The notes below the pieces were generated by a model. The model was not told the origin of the DNA and ran no database searches. It saw only the letters and a list, made by a program, of their open reading frames with translations. A program made the position numbers and the translations under genes. Shown here one piece after another: positions 11,001 to 19,294 of a DNA stretch of 64,000 nucleotides. Within the stretch, counting starts at the first letter, position 1; each line of letters starts with the position of its first letter. Origin of the DNA: Telmatactis stephensoni (Eukaryota; Cnidaria; Anthozoa; Actiniaria; Isophelliidae); assembly GCA_029948255.1 (NCBI GenBank), contig JALIZF010001405.1, positions 62,001-126,000 on the forward strand. The letters are read 5' to 3'.

Positions 11001-12409
11001 TGGTAGTTTTTGTTGATCCTCTACTATGGACCCTCGACTGTGGACCCTCGACCCTTGACCAAAAGGAAATTCCTGTTGGTCTGACTCTTGCTCAATCATA
11101 GATCACATTTAGACTCGCAAATCTAAGCATTTGGACAAGTTTAACTGCAAATAATAAACAGCATCACGACCAGAATGCTTAGTATACTTTTTTCTAGAAT
11201 TTGGCATGTCCTAAATCGTTACTTCAGTTAAGTAGAATCGAATTTAGTGAAGTTCATGTTAATTTTTCATATTTTTTCGGTCAAGTCCATGTTTTACAGA
11301 TTGTTTTCGGTCAAGTCCATGTTTTACAGATTTTTCTCAGTCCAGTCCATGTTTTACAGATTTTTGTTTTCAGTCCAGTCCATGTTTTACAGATTTTTTC
11401 TCAGTCCAGTCCATGTTTTACAGATTTTTTTCTCAGTCCAGTCCATGTTTTACAGATTTTTTTTTTCAGTCCAGTCCATATTTTACAGATTTTCTCAGTC
11501 CAGTCCATGTTTTACAGATTTTCGGTCCAGTCCAGTCCAGTCCAGTCCAGTCCATGTTTTACAATATGCCTTCGTGTACCCACGATCCCACCTACCGAGC
11601 TAAGGGAGGGGTACCATGCGAGCAGAGGTTTTCTTTCTCTTGTGGGGAAAGGTAAAAGGAAGTCTCTGCTCGTGGAGAGAGAAAGACAGAAGTGTCAAGC
11701 ACGGGTCGAAGCTATCGTAGAGAAATTTTATATTTCCCTGTGAAGATTTGTATGTCTTTTTCTGTAGGTGATATCAGCAGATGCGTTTAGTGCCTTCCAA
11801 GAAGTTGGACTTGAAAACACGAATGAAGTTGCGCGCGTAGGCCGAAGGTAAGAGACATCAACTTTTCTCTCTTTGTTTCCCTTTCCACTTCCCTAAGTAC
11901 TCTGTACTAACTATTCTAGGACCAGAGAATGGAGAGAGAATTCTACTCAGTTACAATTTCAATTTATAATTTGCAATTACAGCTGAGATGCGGCTCATGG
12001 TTTTAATAGCTCTGCAAAAAATTCAGTTGCGCATTATTGCAGAAGCATTCATAATGCAATTTAGCTAATGACATAAACTATGTCCACAGTGCGACAGATG
12101 TTTTTCAAACCTTGGCGTAATTGTCGTGCACTTTTTTGCTGTATCTCACATTCGAGGTGAAATTCGCTTTGACTGATTGCCCCAAAACTGTGAAGTTGAC
12201 CCTTGATTGTCCCCCAAACTGAATGCTTGTGCAATAACGTGCAAGTTATTTGCTTTGTACACGATTTTGAAAGGCGGTTTAATTTTTTTAGATTTCGTGA
12301 CACAATTTTAGCTCAAGGTGGATCACGCCATCCTCGTGATGTCTTTCATGATTTCCGTGGTCGACCTCCTAGACCAGAAGCGTTGCTGTCCATATATGGC
12401 TTGGATTAA
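2067..12409 (+). CDS. M3-family oligopeptidase (oligopeptidase A / organellar type), C-terminal exons
   Basis: Three exons splice in frame: 2067-2214, 11768-11847 and 12292-12409 (stop TAA 12407-12409). The first holds the conserved M3 segment [19 protein letters not shown]. The second continues [13 protein letters not shown]. The third gives [18 protein letters not shown], then a [10 protein letters not shown] tail, the normal C-terminus of prlC-type zinc metallopeptidases. All splice sites are GT-AG and phases agree (0, then 2). These enzymes degrade short peptides, in organelles or cytosol. About 115 residues are visible; the HExxH zinc site and the rest of the roughly 700-residue protein must lie left of the window, since nothing between 370 and 2066 fits. 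The 9.5-kb intron contains a complete gene on the other strand and at least five transposons. Confidence 0.85.
3031..3200. repeat. Tandem duplication of the SOUL gene's 3' end
   Basis: About 65 bp is present twice with a period near 104 bp (3031-3096 and 3135-3200), starting AAAGTTGAGCGATTGC. The right copy contains the SOUL stop codon and last codons. The left copy repeats them downstream, within the predicted 3' UTR. Confidence 0.75.
3166..6755 (-). CDS. Secreted SOUL-family haem-binding protein (HEBP2-like), nested in an intron of the M3 peptidase
   Basis: Four exons on the minus strand: 6746-6543, 6345-6195, 4006-3795 and 3399-3166 (stop TAG 3168-3166). They join in frame (phases 0, 1, 0) into about 266 residues. 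Exon 1 gives a signal peptide ([19 protein letters not shown]) and a basic Met-rich linker. Exons 2-4 carry the SOUL fold: [15 protein letters not shown] and [16 protein letters not shown] and [36 protein letters not shown] proteins bind haem or porphyrins; the signal peptide suggests export. A splice acceptor at 6757-6756 just before the ATG implies a 5' UTR intron. The gene lies wholly inside, and antisense to, the 9.5-kb intron of the oligopeptidase. Its own intron 2 contains two transposons (4076-4824 and 5442-6089). Confidence 0.9.
4076..4824. mobile_element. Mutator-like non-autonomous element with 9-bp target duplication
   Basis: Terminal inverted repeats start TAGCCTGCATAGCTGGCGG on the left and match the complement of CCGCCAGCTACGCAGGCTA on the right. 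Inner copies of a GGCAGGCGGTTTCTCC-type motif also face each other. GTTATACGA is repeated on both flanks (4067-4075 and 4825-4833), a 9-bp duplication typical of Mutator-like elements. Purine- and pyrimidine-rich tracts lie just inside the ends. No transposase is visible. Confidence 0.8.
5442..6089. mobile_element. TA-flanked inverted-repeat element (Tc1/mariner-pogo-like MITE) with an internal tandem array
   Basis: The ends read CAGTGGGTACTTCTATTAAG and the complement of TAATAGACGTACCACTG. TA flanks both sides (5440-5441 and 6090-6091), as for Tc1/mariner-pogo elements. Most of the body is a tandem repeat of exactly 105 bp; landmark positions are 5647, 5752, 5857 and 5962. The period is a multiple of three, so a chance 192-codon frame runs through the array. 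That frame is not a gene. Confidence 0.8.
5630..6050. repeat. 105-bp tandem array inside the TA element
   Basis: About four copies of a 105-bp unit containing ACACCCTTTATTAAGTGGG and GGTCTTGGCGAAAAT. Copies differ at only a few positions, implying recent expansion or homogenisation. Each unit repeats the AAGCGGACACC motif of the element's own ends. Confidence 0.85.
6792..7194. mobile_element. PIF/Harbinger-like MITE with TAA target duplication
   Basis: The terminal inverted repeats GGCCCCGTTCAAACGA and its complement are perfect, with TAA on both flanks (6789-6791 and 7195-7197). The 403-bp body is rich in CAAGTT/TTGCGT motifs facing both ways and encodes nothing recognisable. It lies just upstream of the SOUL first coding exon and could contribute to its promoter. 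Confidence 0.8.
7198..8320. other. Intronic stretch without a recognised gene
   Basis: Part of the large oligopeptidase intron. Short open frames here have no recognisable domains and no convincing splice context. I see no named repeat. Confidence 0.4.
8321..8415. mobile_element. Short relative of the 4076-4824 Mutator-like element
   Basis: Left end GCCTGCATAGTGGGAGG and right end AACCGCCAGCTAC match the terminal repeats of the longer element at 4076-4824, with only about 60 bp between. No clear target duplication is seen, so this may be a truncated or decayed copy. Confidence 0.55.
8494..8584. mobile_element. Perfect 91-bp palindromic mini-element with 9-bp target duplication
   Basis: Two perfect 41-base arms (8494-8534 and 8544-8584), starting TAGGCTCAGATTTCAGCC, surround a 9-base loop. 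GCTAGGGGC flanks both sides (8485-8493 and 8585-8593). It is a tiny foldback element, related to the one at 21030-21125. Confidence 0.85.
9100..9250. repeat. Imperfect tandem repeat of a CCGTCAA-rich unit
   Basis: ACCGTCAAAAAGGCAAAATTTT-like stretches recur twice with a period near 72 bp, and CCGTCAACCGTCAAA motifs are scattered from 8450 on. Probably the edge of a decayed repeat. No coding signal. Confidence 0.5.
9844..11570. mobile_element. Foldback-type transposon with tandem-repeat terminal inverted repeats and 9-bp target duplication
   Basis: The arms (about 9844-10170 and 11230-11570) are inverted copies of each other. Each is built of 8-10 tandem units of about 27-30 bp around TCTGTAAAACATGGACTGG, and both end in an AATCGAATTTAGTGAAGTT-type block. 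The outer ends GGCATATTGTAAAAC are exact inverse copies. TTCGTGTAC is duplicated on both sides (9835-9843 and 11571-11579). The 1-kb interior (10171-11229) has no recognisable protein. Inverted repeats made of short tandem units plus a 9-bp duplication match the Foldback (FB) design. It lies in the oligopeptidase intron. Open frames through the arms, rich in MFYRF or VHVLQIF, are repeat artefacts. Confidence 0.85.
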
Positions 12410-12499
12410 AGACTAGATAGCAATGAAAGAAATTGGTGTCATTAAAATATTTAGCCTACGTAACTGACACTTCTTGGGGAGGAGGGAGATAAGAGGGGA

Positions 12500-12645
12500 A
12501 AGAAGCGCCTCACCCTTACTTCTCCCTTCCCCTCCCTCCCTCCCCTCCCCCTCTCCTCCCTCCCCCTCTCCTCCCTCCCCCTCTCCTCCCTCCCTCCCCT
12601 CCCTCCCTCCCTTCCCCCTCCCTTCCCTTCCCTTCCATTTCATTA
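12500..12645. repeat. CCCTCC pyrimidine-rich simple repeat
   Basis: A near-pure C/T strand of CCCTCC and CCCTCTCC units just downstream of the oligopeptidase stop. It generates spurious Pro/Ser or Gly/Glu frames and could adopt triplex or i-motif structure. Confidence 0.85.
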
Positions 12646-13269
12646 TTTATGAAATAATGATCACCACATTTTTCTCCGTCTTGTTTTATCTTCTATTTCC
12701 ACGAGGAAAGGAAGTGAAAAAGTGGATTGAATGAATGGACGAATGAGTAAATGAACGAAGGGATAGATGGATTAATTTAATGAATTGATGGGTGAATGGA
12801 TGAAAGTAAAATTAAATGAATGAGAATACTGTTTGAAAATGCTTTTGTTCTCGAGAAAACACGCTGAACGGCACGTGGTTATGAATCCTGCTGAGAATGA
12901 CGTTAAAGACACATGCTAGTAAACATCGATCATACCAAATAATATCCTACACAAAAGTTGTTAGACGTTTGAATATGTTAACAATGGTAATAAAAATGTT
13001 AAAACTGTTTGTTTTACACTTGGCTACATGCTGTAGGAGGACTTTTATTATCTGTGTTCAAACCGTTACGTTAGTGTGACAAAAGAACTGCTGTGTTGCT
13101 AAGCAACGCCGTTACGCATTGTTGATGGTAGTGTTATGCTAATGTAGATGTTACGATTTTTTGTTCGTTATGACTCCCCTGACACGCAAATCTAATTCAA
13201 ACTATCCTTATTTAAAAACACTGATTAAAACTTCTTGAATTAGAATTAAAGATTAATTTTGAGCCAAAC
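12646..13269. other. Intergenic spacer upstream of the ferric-reductase-like gene
   Basis: Contains GAATGGATGAA-type degenerate repeats (about 12725-12830) and otherwise plain AT-rich sequence. It should hold the 3' end of the oligopeptidase transcript and the promoter of the gene at 13270. I see no clear TATA box. Confidence 0.4.
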
Positions 13270-14856
13270 ATGGCCGATTCCTACAATGTGTCTGTGAGGA
13301 AAGCAAGAGACAGAGATGTGGAAGGGCCACCTGCCATAGCAGAGACCTACAAAGTTGAAGTTTTACCACAACAGCAGCAAAAACCATGGAAAGGTTACGA
13401 AGACACCAAATACGACTCTCCTGTGCTAAACCGCTTGGTTCCTTTTCCTTTGTATTACTACTGTCGATGGAAAATACTCAGTATTTTTCATACAAGACTT
13501 CTTTTTGGAATAGTCCTTGGCGAAGTGCTGTTTTTCCTCATTCTAATTGGAATCCTAGCTGGCACTCTGGCCGCTGTACATGTAAGCAGTGGACTGGATG
13601 GAGAAGATGCAACCGAGTCATCTGGAAGTGTTGCAATCATAGCTCCTGCTTTGTCGTTTGCTTTTGCATGCCGTAATTCACTGTGGATACTGTTCACTGG
13701 TCTTCCCTTCGAGAGAGCATTGATTTGGCACAAGATCTGTGCTTATCTTAGCGTATTAGTTGGTGCATGGCATGGCTGGGTGTCTCGAGAAGCAGATGCG
13801 TCCGGCATCGCTCTAACAACAGCTATGGGAGCACTGTGCCTAATCTCTTTATGGCCTGTACGAAGGAAGTTCTTTGAGGCGTTCTTGCGGATACACTGGA
13901 TCTTGTTCCTGGTCGTGATAGGGTTTGCATTTTGGCATGAGGCAGGAGCCATTGCGTTTGGTGCAGCTCTGTGGCTCATTGATATCGTTCTACGAGCTCT
14001 GATCGCCATTTATAATTACTCCAAGCGAAGAGAAGTCTTGGCAGTGAGGCTCCCGTCTAATGTTGTCAGACTGACATTCCTAAAGGAGGACTTTAAATAC
14101 AAGGCGGGTCAATATTGTTTCATTTGTGTCCCAGGAGTGACCCCTTTTGAGTGGCACCCCTTCAGCATGTCATCATCCCCCCATGAAAATAAAGTTTCCA
14201 TCCATATTCGAGTGCTTGGCGATTGGACCAAGAAACTCTACGACCATGTTGACCAAACCAAGATCATCTCTGTGTATTTTGACGGACCATACGGTGCCCC
14301 TTGTCTGGACATTGATGGCAGTCGGTACGAGCATTTAATGTTTGTCAGTGGAGGTATCGGTATCACACCCATGCAGTCTATCTGTAACGACATACTGTAT
14401 CAGCGAAGGAGAGGCAGAAAAGTCAAGAAAGTGATGTTTATTTGGTCTGTTCGAGATCTGTTCATGGTGACCTCAGTACTGGAATATGACAAGGAGTACT
14501 TCAACAAGGATTCCGACCATCGACTGCCCTACTCCTTTTCGCCAGACCTTCTTGTAAGAGACGAACCAGAAGAATTTTTAGAAACCTACTTTCACTTGAC
14601 GCGCGAGAGGGATACATCAAAGTTTGTAGATGCCAACATTCAGCCAGAGATTCAACCCAATCTAAAGTTTGGTCGACCAGAACTTCCAGCACTTTTTGAG
14701 AGAATGAAAGTCCATTGCAAAGCAGGAAACGGAAGGAGGGTTGCTGTCTTGACCTGTGGTCCAAGCGCTTTAGTTAATTCCGTCGAAAGGTTGTGCGTTA
14801 AATATTCTTCAGATGGAGTGACATTTGACTTTCATAAAGAAGTCTTCGAATTTTGA
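13270..14856 (+). CDS. Ferric-chelate-reductase / NADPH-oxidase-like membrane oxidoreductase, single exon
   Basis: An uninterrupted 528-codon frame begins at an ATG in good context (CCAAACATGG). After a hydrophilic N-terminus come hydrophobic segments at about residues 77-103, 121-141, 155-170, 179-195, 210-225 and 228-247. H154/H168 and H209/H223 are each 14 apart, the usual bis-haem ligand spacing. The C-terminal half shows the FAD-binding HPFS (296-299), NAD(P)H-binding GGIGITP (361-367), CGP (496-498) and the terminal FHKEVFEF. The family moves electrons from cytosolic NAD(P)H through FAD and two haems across the membrane to ferric iron or oxygen. No EF-hands are present, so it resembles FRE/FRO or a basal NOX more than DUOX/NOX5. 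The lack of introns, unlike its neighbours, could reflect retroposition or an intronless family. Confidence 0.92.
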   Translation: MADSYNVSVRKARDRDVEGPPAIAETYKVEVLPQQQQKPWKGYEDTKYDSPVLNRLVPFPLYYYCRWKILSIFHTRLLFGIVLGEVLFFLILIGILAGTLAAVHVSSGLDGEDATESSGSVAIIAPALSFAFACRNSLWILFTGLPFERALIWHKICAYLSVLVGAWHGWVSREADASGIALTTAMGALCLISLWPVRRKFFEAFLRIHWILFLVVIGFAFWHEAGAIAFGAALWLIDIVLRALIAIYNYSKRREVLAVRLPSNVVRLTFLKEDFKYKAGQYCFICVPGVTPFEWHPFSMSSSPHENKVSIHIRVLGDWTKKLYDHVDQTKIISVYFDGPYGAPCLDIDGSRYEHLMFVSGGIGITPMQSICNDILYQRRRGRKVKKVMFIWSVRDLFMVTSVLEYDKEYFNKDSDHRLPYSFSPDLLVRDEPEEFLETYFHLTRERDTSKFVDANIQPEIQPNLKFGRPELPALFERMKVHCKAGNGRRVAVLTCGPSALVNSVERLCVKYSSDGVTFDFHKEVFEF

Positions 14857-15117
14857 ATTCATCGACATCCCCACCCCAACTGATTCCGTTCTGGGTTGAA
14901 TTTCATTGAGTTAACGACGCATTGAGGCAGTTAATCAACTTCATACCATACTTGCACCAGTGTACCTTTGGATAATAGTGATCAGTAAAAGAACATATAT
15001 CTTGAAGGCAGAACACCTCACAGACATTTGATACTTTTTCTTGGTGTAACCACTCGGGGACAAGAATTCAGTTCCAATTCTGTAGTTCCTTCCGCCAACT
15101 TTTTTTTAATTTCTAGT

Positions 15118-15433
15118 TTGCTACGTCACAATTTCAACTCAACTGAACTAGAATGAGCTTGCATCCTATTTTATATAGCTATTTCAATTAACGTTGCTGA
15201 AAAAGCCTAAAGGCTAAAACCTTTCAACTATCTTTTGTTTACTAACAAACTTCGCTGTAGGCTATCTGAGAAATTAAGGAATATGTGTCTAAGTTGTAGA
15301 ATTGCAAGCAGTGAGTTCTTATTGTAATAATGTCACGTGAAAAAATTTCATGATTCCGCTCTCAAAGTTTTGGGCTTTAGGCTTTTTTCAGCGACAACGT
15401 TAATTGAATTAGCTATTTGTCTCGTCACGCCAC
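15118..15433. mobile_element. Inverted-repeat MITE-like element
   Basis: TAGCTATTTCAATTAACGTT at about 15176 is inverted near 15375-15413 (AACGTTAATTGAATTAGCTA). Both arms continue into AAAAAGCCTAA. CGTCAC occurs just outside both ends, but the target duplication is not certain, so the outer limits are approximate. Confidence 0.55.
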
Positions 15434-15599
15434 GCGAATCCTTGTATAGAGCTCATCACAGGAAGCTCAAGCTCATTGTGAGAGGCTAATATTGAGAGTT
15501 CAGGCTCCGCTATTGTTGTGTTATACTCTTACTGTGATTCTGGAAATGGAAGATCTGATATACGTCAATGTATATCATATCTTCCATTTGTCTACCTTT

Positions 15600-15793
<194 letters not shown>

Positions 15794-16931
15794 TCTGGTA
15801 GCGATTTCAGGCCATTTTGTCGATCTTTTTCTTCTTAGTAGTGGAGAGAGAGAGCTCAACTAAAACGAAAAGGAACACTGAATAAAAACATGACAAATGC
15901 ATGTACAAGCTTAAAGGATGTCATGTGTAGCTCACCTGACTACTATTGTGGATTCCGCTTCATCTAAATGATTCTAAAGCTATGATTACATCAAGCTGCT
16001 AAGCTGAAAGTAAAAGAAGTGTAGAAGCTCATTTTCTTAATTAACTCAACCTTTATATACTGATTACTTTGAAGTATAATAGCTGAGTCTGTAAAACGTA
16101 TGACAATATATACGAAAATGAAAAGTATCGTTCTGAGAATTGATCTACTAAGATACAATGCTTGTCTAAAGTGGTTACCTTGTATTTTTATTCAAATTTA
16201 GCAACTTCCAAGGCGAATGCAAAGGATTCAATATATGGCAAATGAGCGAAAGAAGGCCTAAAACTCATTTTCGATTCAAAATTTCACTTTTGATTATCAC
16301 TTTTATCCAACTTTTATTAATCACTTACAAATTAATAATCCAAACATTCTGAAAGTAATAACTTTAGAATTGTACAACTGTTATCTTTCAGCTGAATAGT
16401 TTTTGTTGCCCAATGATTGAACGTGAAATTTAAAAAAAAATCTTAATAGTAAAAGAATAGTATAGAATAGTATAGTTTAGAATGGTATCAGAATAGGATT
16501 AGGTATTATTTTTATCCAAAAATTATTTATCTATTAAAAATAATCCAAAGCACTACCTCAAATATTGTATACTGATAACTGAAAAATATGCAACTCATCA
16601 AAAATCACTGACCTATATTGAAAATCACAGAATAGAAACATACACCTGAAATAGCAAATGTGAAATCAGCCGGGTAAATGTACAATCATGTGGTTTTTGT
16701 TTTTGTTTTGTTTTTGTTCATTGTTTTGTTTTAATTTGTTTTGTTTTACTTTTTAAGGGATTATACTGGATTCCACGAGTTTCTTGAACCCTTGATGTAC
16801 TAAACTGATTGTTCTATGATTTTGGAGTGGTGAACAGGTATAGAGGAGATTCTGTATGAGGGGGGAAACGGAACGGTCACTGTGGTTACGGCAGGAATGA
16901 GCGTTTATCGTGTATTTTCAAAAGTCACAGT

Positions 16932-17233
16932 ACAGAAATATAATTGCCATAGCTGGAAAGAGCACATTAAAATTAGTAAAACTGAAGTTTGAATGAAGTA
17001 ACTTTCAAACTCACGAAGATATGAATTTTCAAATATCGAAATTCATTTTGTATGAAAACATTCGCTGGTAGGCAAGAGATGCCGACCAGCAAAGGTCTTA
17101 TTACAAAATTCACACTTTTCAAAATTCATATTCTTGCGAGTTTTGAATTCCTTTCCTTCAAACTTCATCGTTTTGTTAATCTTTATACATGTAACATGCT
17201 CTTTCCAGCTAGTGATAATATTTGTTCTGTCTT
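16932..17233. repeat. Imperfect inverted repeat of about 100-bp arms
   Basis: AGCTGGAAAGAGCA (about 16951) and TGCTCTTTCCAGCT (about 17197) mark arms that also match in GAAGTTTGAATG / CCTTCAAACTTC and ATATGAATTTT / AAAATTCATATT. Probably a decayed foldback MITE; no target duplication found. Confidence 0.6.
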
Positions 17234-19130
17234 TCTAATTTAAAAATACCCGGATAAAAGCTCATTACAAATGTTTTTATAGACATTACGGTACTGACAC
17301 GGTCATGGTACGGTACGGTGAGTTTCCCACTGATACGAAAACCGCTCTTTTCGGTAAAAGTACTGTACACTAAAGGCAGTCACGAGTCAGTGAGCGTTGC
17401 GTGACACCTTCGAAAGGAAAATATTCGAGAGGTGCTTTTGCTATTATCCCTTACCGATGAGAAAATATAGAAAATATGTTAAAAATAGAAAATATGAATA
17501 TTTCCTTTTTGGTATTCCTAGAACAGGTGTGTACTAATTTTAGAAATCAGAGTCATCAAAAATATGACTTGTTTCACATCGGCAAAAACCGGTTCTCGTC
17601 AGTTTTTGGCGCATGTGACTCCTAGGATAGATAAAGCTCCAAGGTGTGTTGTTGAAGAGGTACTGCATTAGAAAACAAAAACTCCTGTTCTAAATAAAAT
17701 TTATTGCATTTTCATCCATATGCTTATGATCATGATTATGTTAATGCTCGCCTGCCGTTTTTGAGCTGAGTGTCAAGGAGCTGAATGGACTCCTTCGAGA
17801 GTCTAACCAATTCGTACTTCATATATTCCATAGTTATAAATAAGGCAATTGTACCACTTTAGGTACAAGCACTAAAACGGTGCAATACTTTGCACACTTT
17901 TAGTGATGTCATATAAATTTGAAGTCACGTGACTGAAACTGTTCGAGGGGTCGGAGTACGCTATTTTGTTCCACTCTCCAAGTTCAAGTTCAGGTTTCTT
18001 TTATTCACACACCAAGATAAATATAATTACATATGCATTTATACATTTTTGAACATATATATTAATGTAGGATAGTACAAAAAACGAACACGATTTACAA
18101 ACATATTGTGTGCAATGGCTAAACTAAAGGAGCATGAAGCTTTCGAGTTAGCCACTGCTATTTGTAAAAGGATATGAGGTGACTATAATAAAGGTGACTA
18201 TAATAAAGAACATTACCATGTAAAATTGCTTGACCGTCAGTTTGTCAGAAATTTTACAGTTTTTGATGACCTAATATATAAATAGTGAAATAGAGTTGAT
18301 AGTCAAATTAGTGAGACGCAATAGGTAGACAAGAATAACACTTTTTCCATGCATCACCTGAAGATAACCTGCTTAGCAGACAATTTTCAACGATCGAATT
18401 AATCTGAAATACAGGATACAATCAAGACTTTAGAAAAGATCAGTTATTCCCTATAAAATGAAAAGGGTGAAGATTTGAAAAAGAAAGAAAAAATTTTTAG
18501 GGGGAAACTTGAATGACTCACTCCCCGACACCAATTTCTTGACTTGGATATATGTATAAAGTATAGACGGCTGTTTGATTTTAGCAAATTCCATCTTAAA
18601 CATCATCTAGTCGTATTTGCTGACTCGGGTACCTAGGCAGCTCCAAATCAATTTCAATCGAACAAAGCAAGACCAAGTCCGCCCGTGGGTTCTGGTTAGA
18701 CCGAGGAGGCCTGAGACGAATCATAAATAGAAGATGACGTAGCATCTCCACGGGACACTGGTTATTGCATGACATCCGGATTTTTCCGGACTTTTCCGGA
18801 TGCAGTAAACACAAACGGTGCTAAAACAGCATAATTCTAGCATGCAAGGTACAGGTCACCGTTATAATCATTTTCAAGCAAGAAAGTCTAGTCTGAAATA
18901 CAATTTAGACATGAATTATAGTAGCACTGGCTCAGAAACATTTATATGGTGTGGAAAGCCCATTTTGGAAACGTTACTTGTCAAGTAGTAGCACTGAGTT
19001 GCTTAGTAAACAAAATTTGCAAGAGAAACAAGAATAAACAAGTTTTACGAGAACATTGCATTGCACCAGAGCACGAACATATGTACTTGTGTAGCTAAAA
19101 ATAGCACAAGATTGCCCAAGGGACTAGAAA
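17234..19130. other. Intergenic stretch with no recognised gene
   Basis: AT-rich. I see a short direct repeat (GGTGACTATAATAAA, near 18177-18206) and a TTCAAGTTCAGGTTTCTTTTAT stretch (about 17980) that resembles a retroelement tail. No coding signal. Confidence 0.4.
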
Positions 19131-19136
19131 CGTCTA

Positions 19137-19159
19137 TGACGTCACAAATCCTATATAAA
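19137..19159 (+). promoter_or_regulatory. CRE and TATA box of the TNIP-like gene
   Basis: A perfect palindromic CRE/ATF site, TGACGTCA (19137-19144), lies eight bases before TATATAAA (19152-19159). The ATG follows 136 bp downstream with no upstream ATG in the coding frame. This fits a focused TATA promoter that could be stimulus-inducible through CREB/ATF or AP-1. Confidence 0.65.
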
Positions 19160-19294
19160 GAAGACGAGGCACAAGACACGAACATCAGAACGAGTTGATT
19201 ATTGCAAAATACCGTAAATTATTCACATTTCCAAGAAAGAAGGGGAATTTTTATACATTGTAGTAAATATTACGTGAAAGAAAGTCATCATTTA

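Noticed and set aside
11201..11743. 180-codon frame rich in VHVLQIF and QSSPCFTDF repeats
   Set aside because: It reads through the tandem repeats of a foldback transposon arm; other frames of the same arm are also open.
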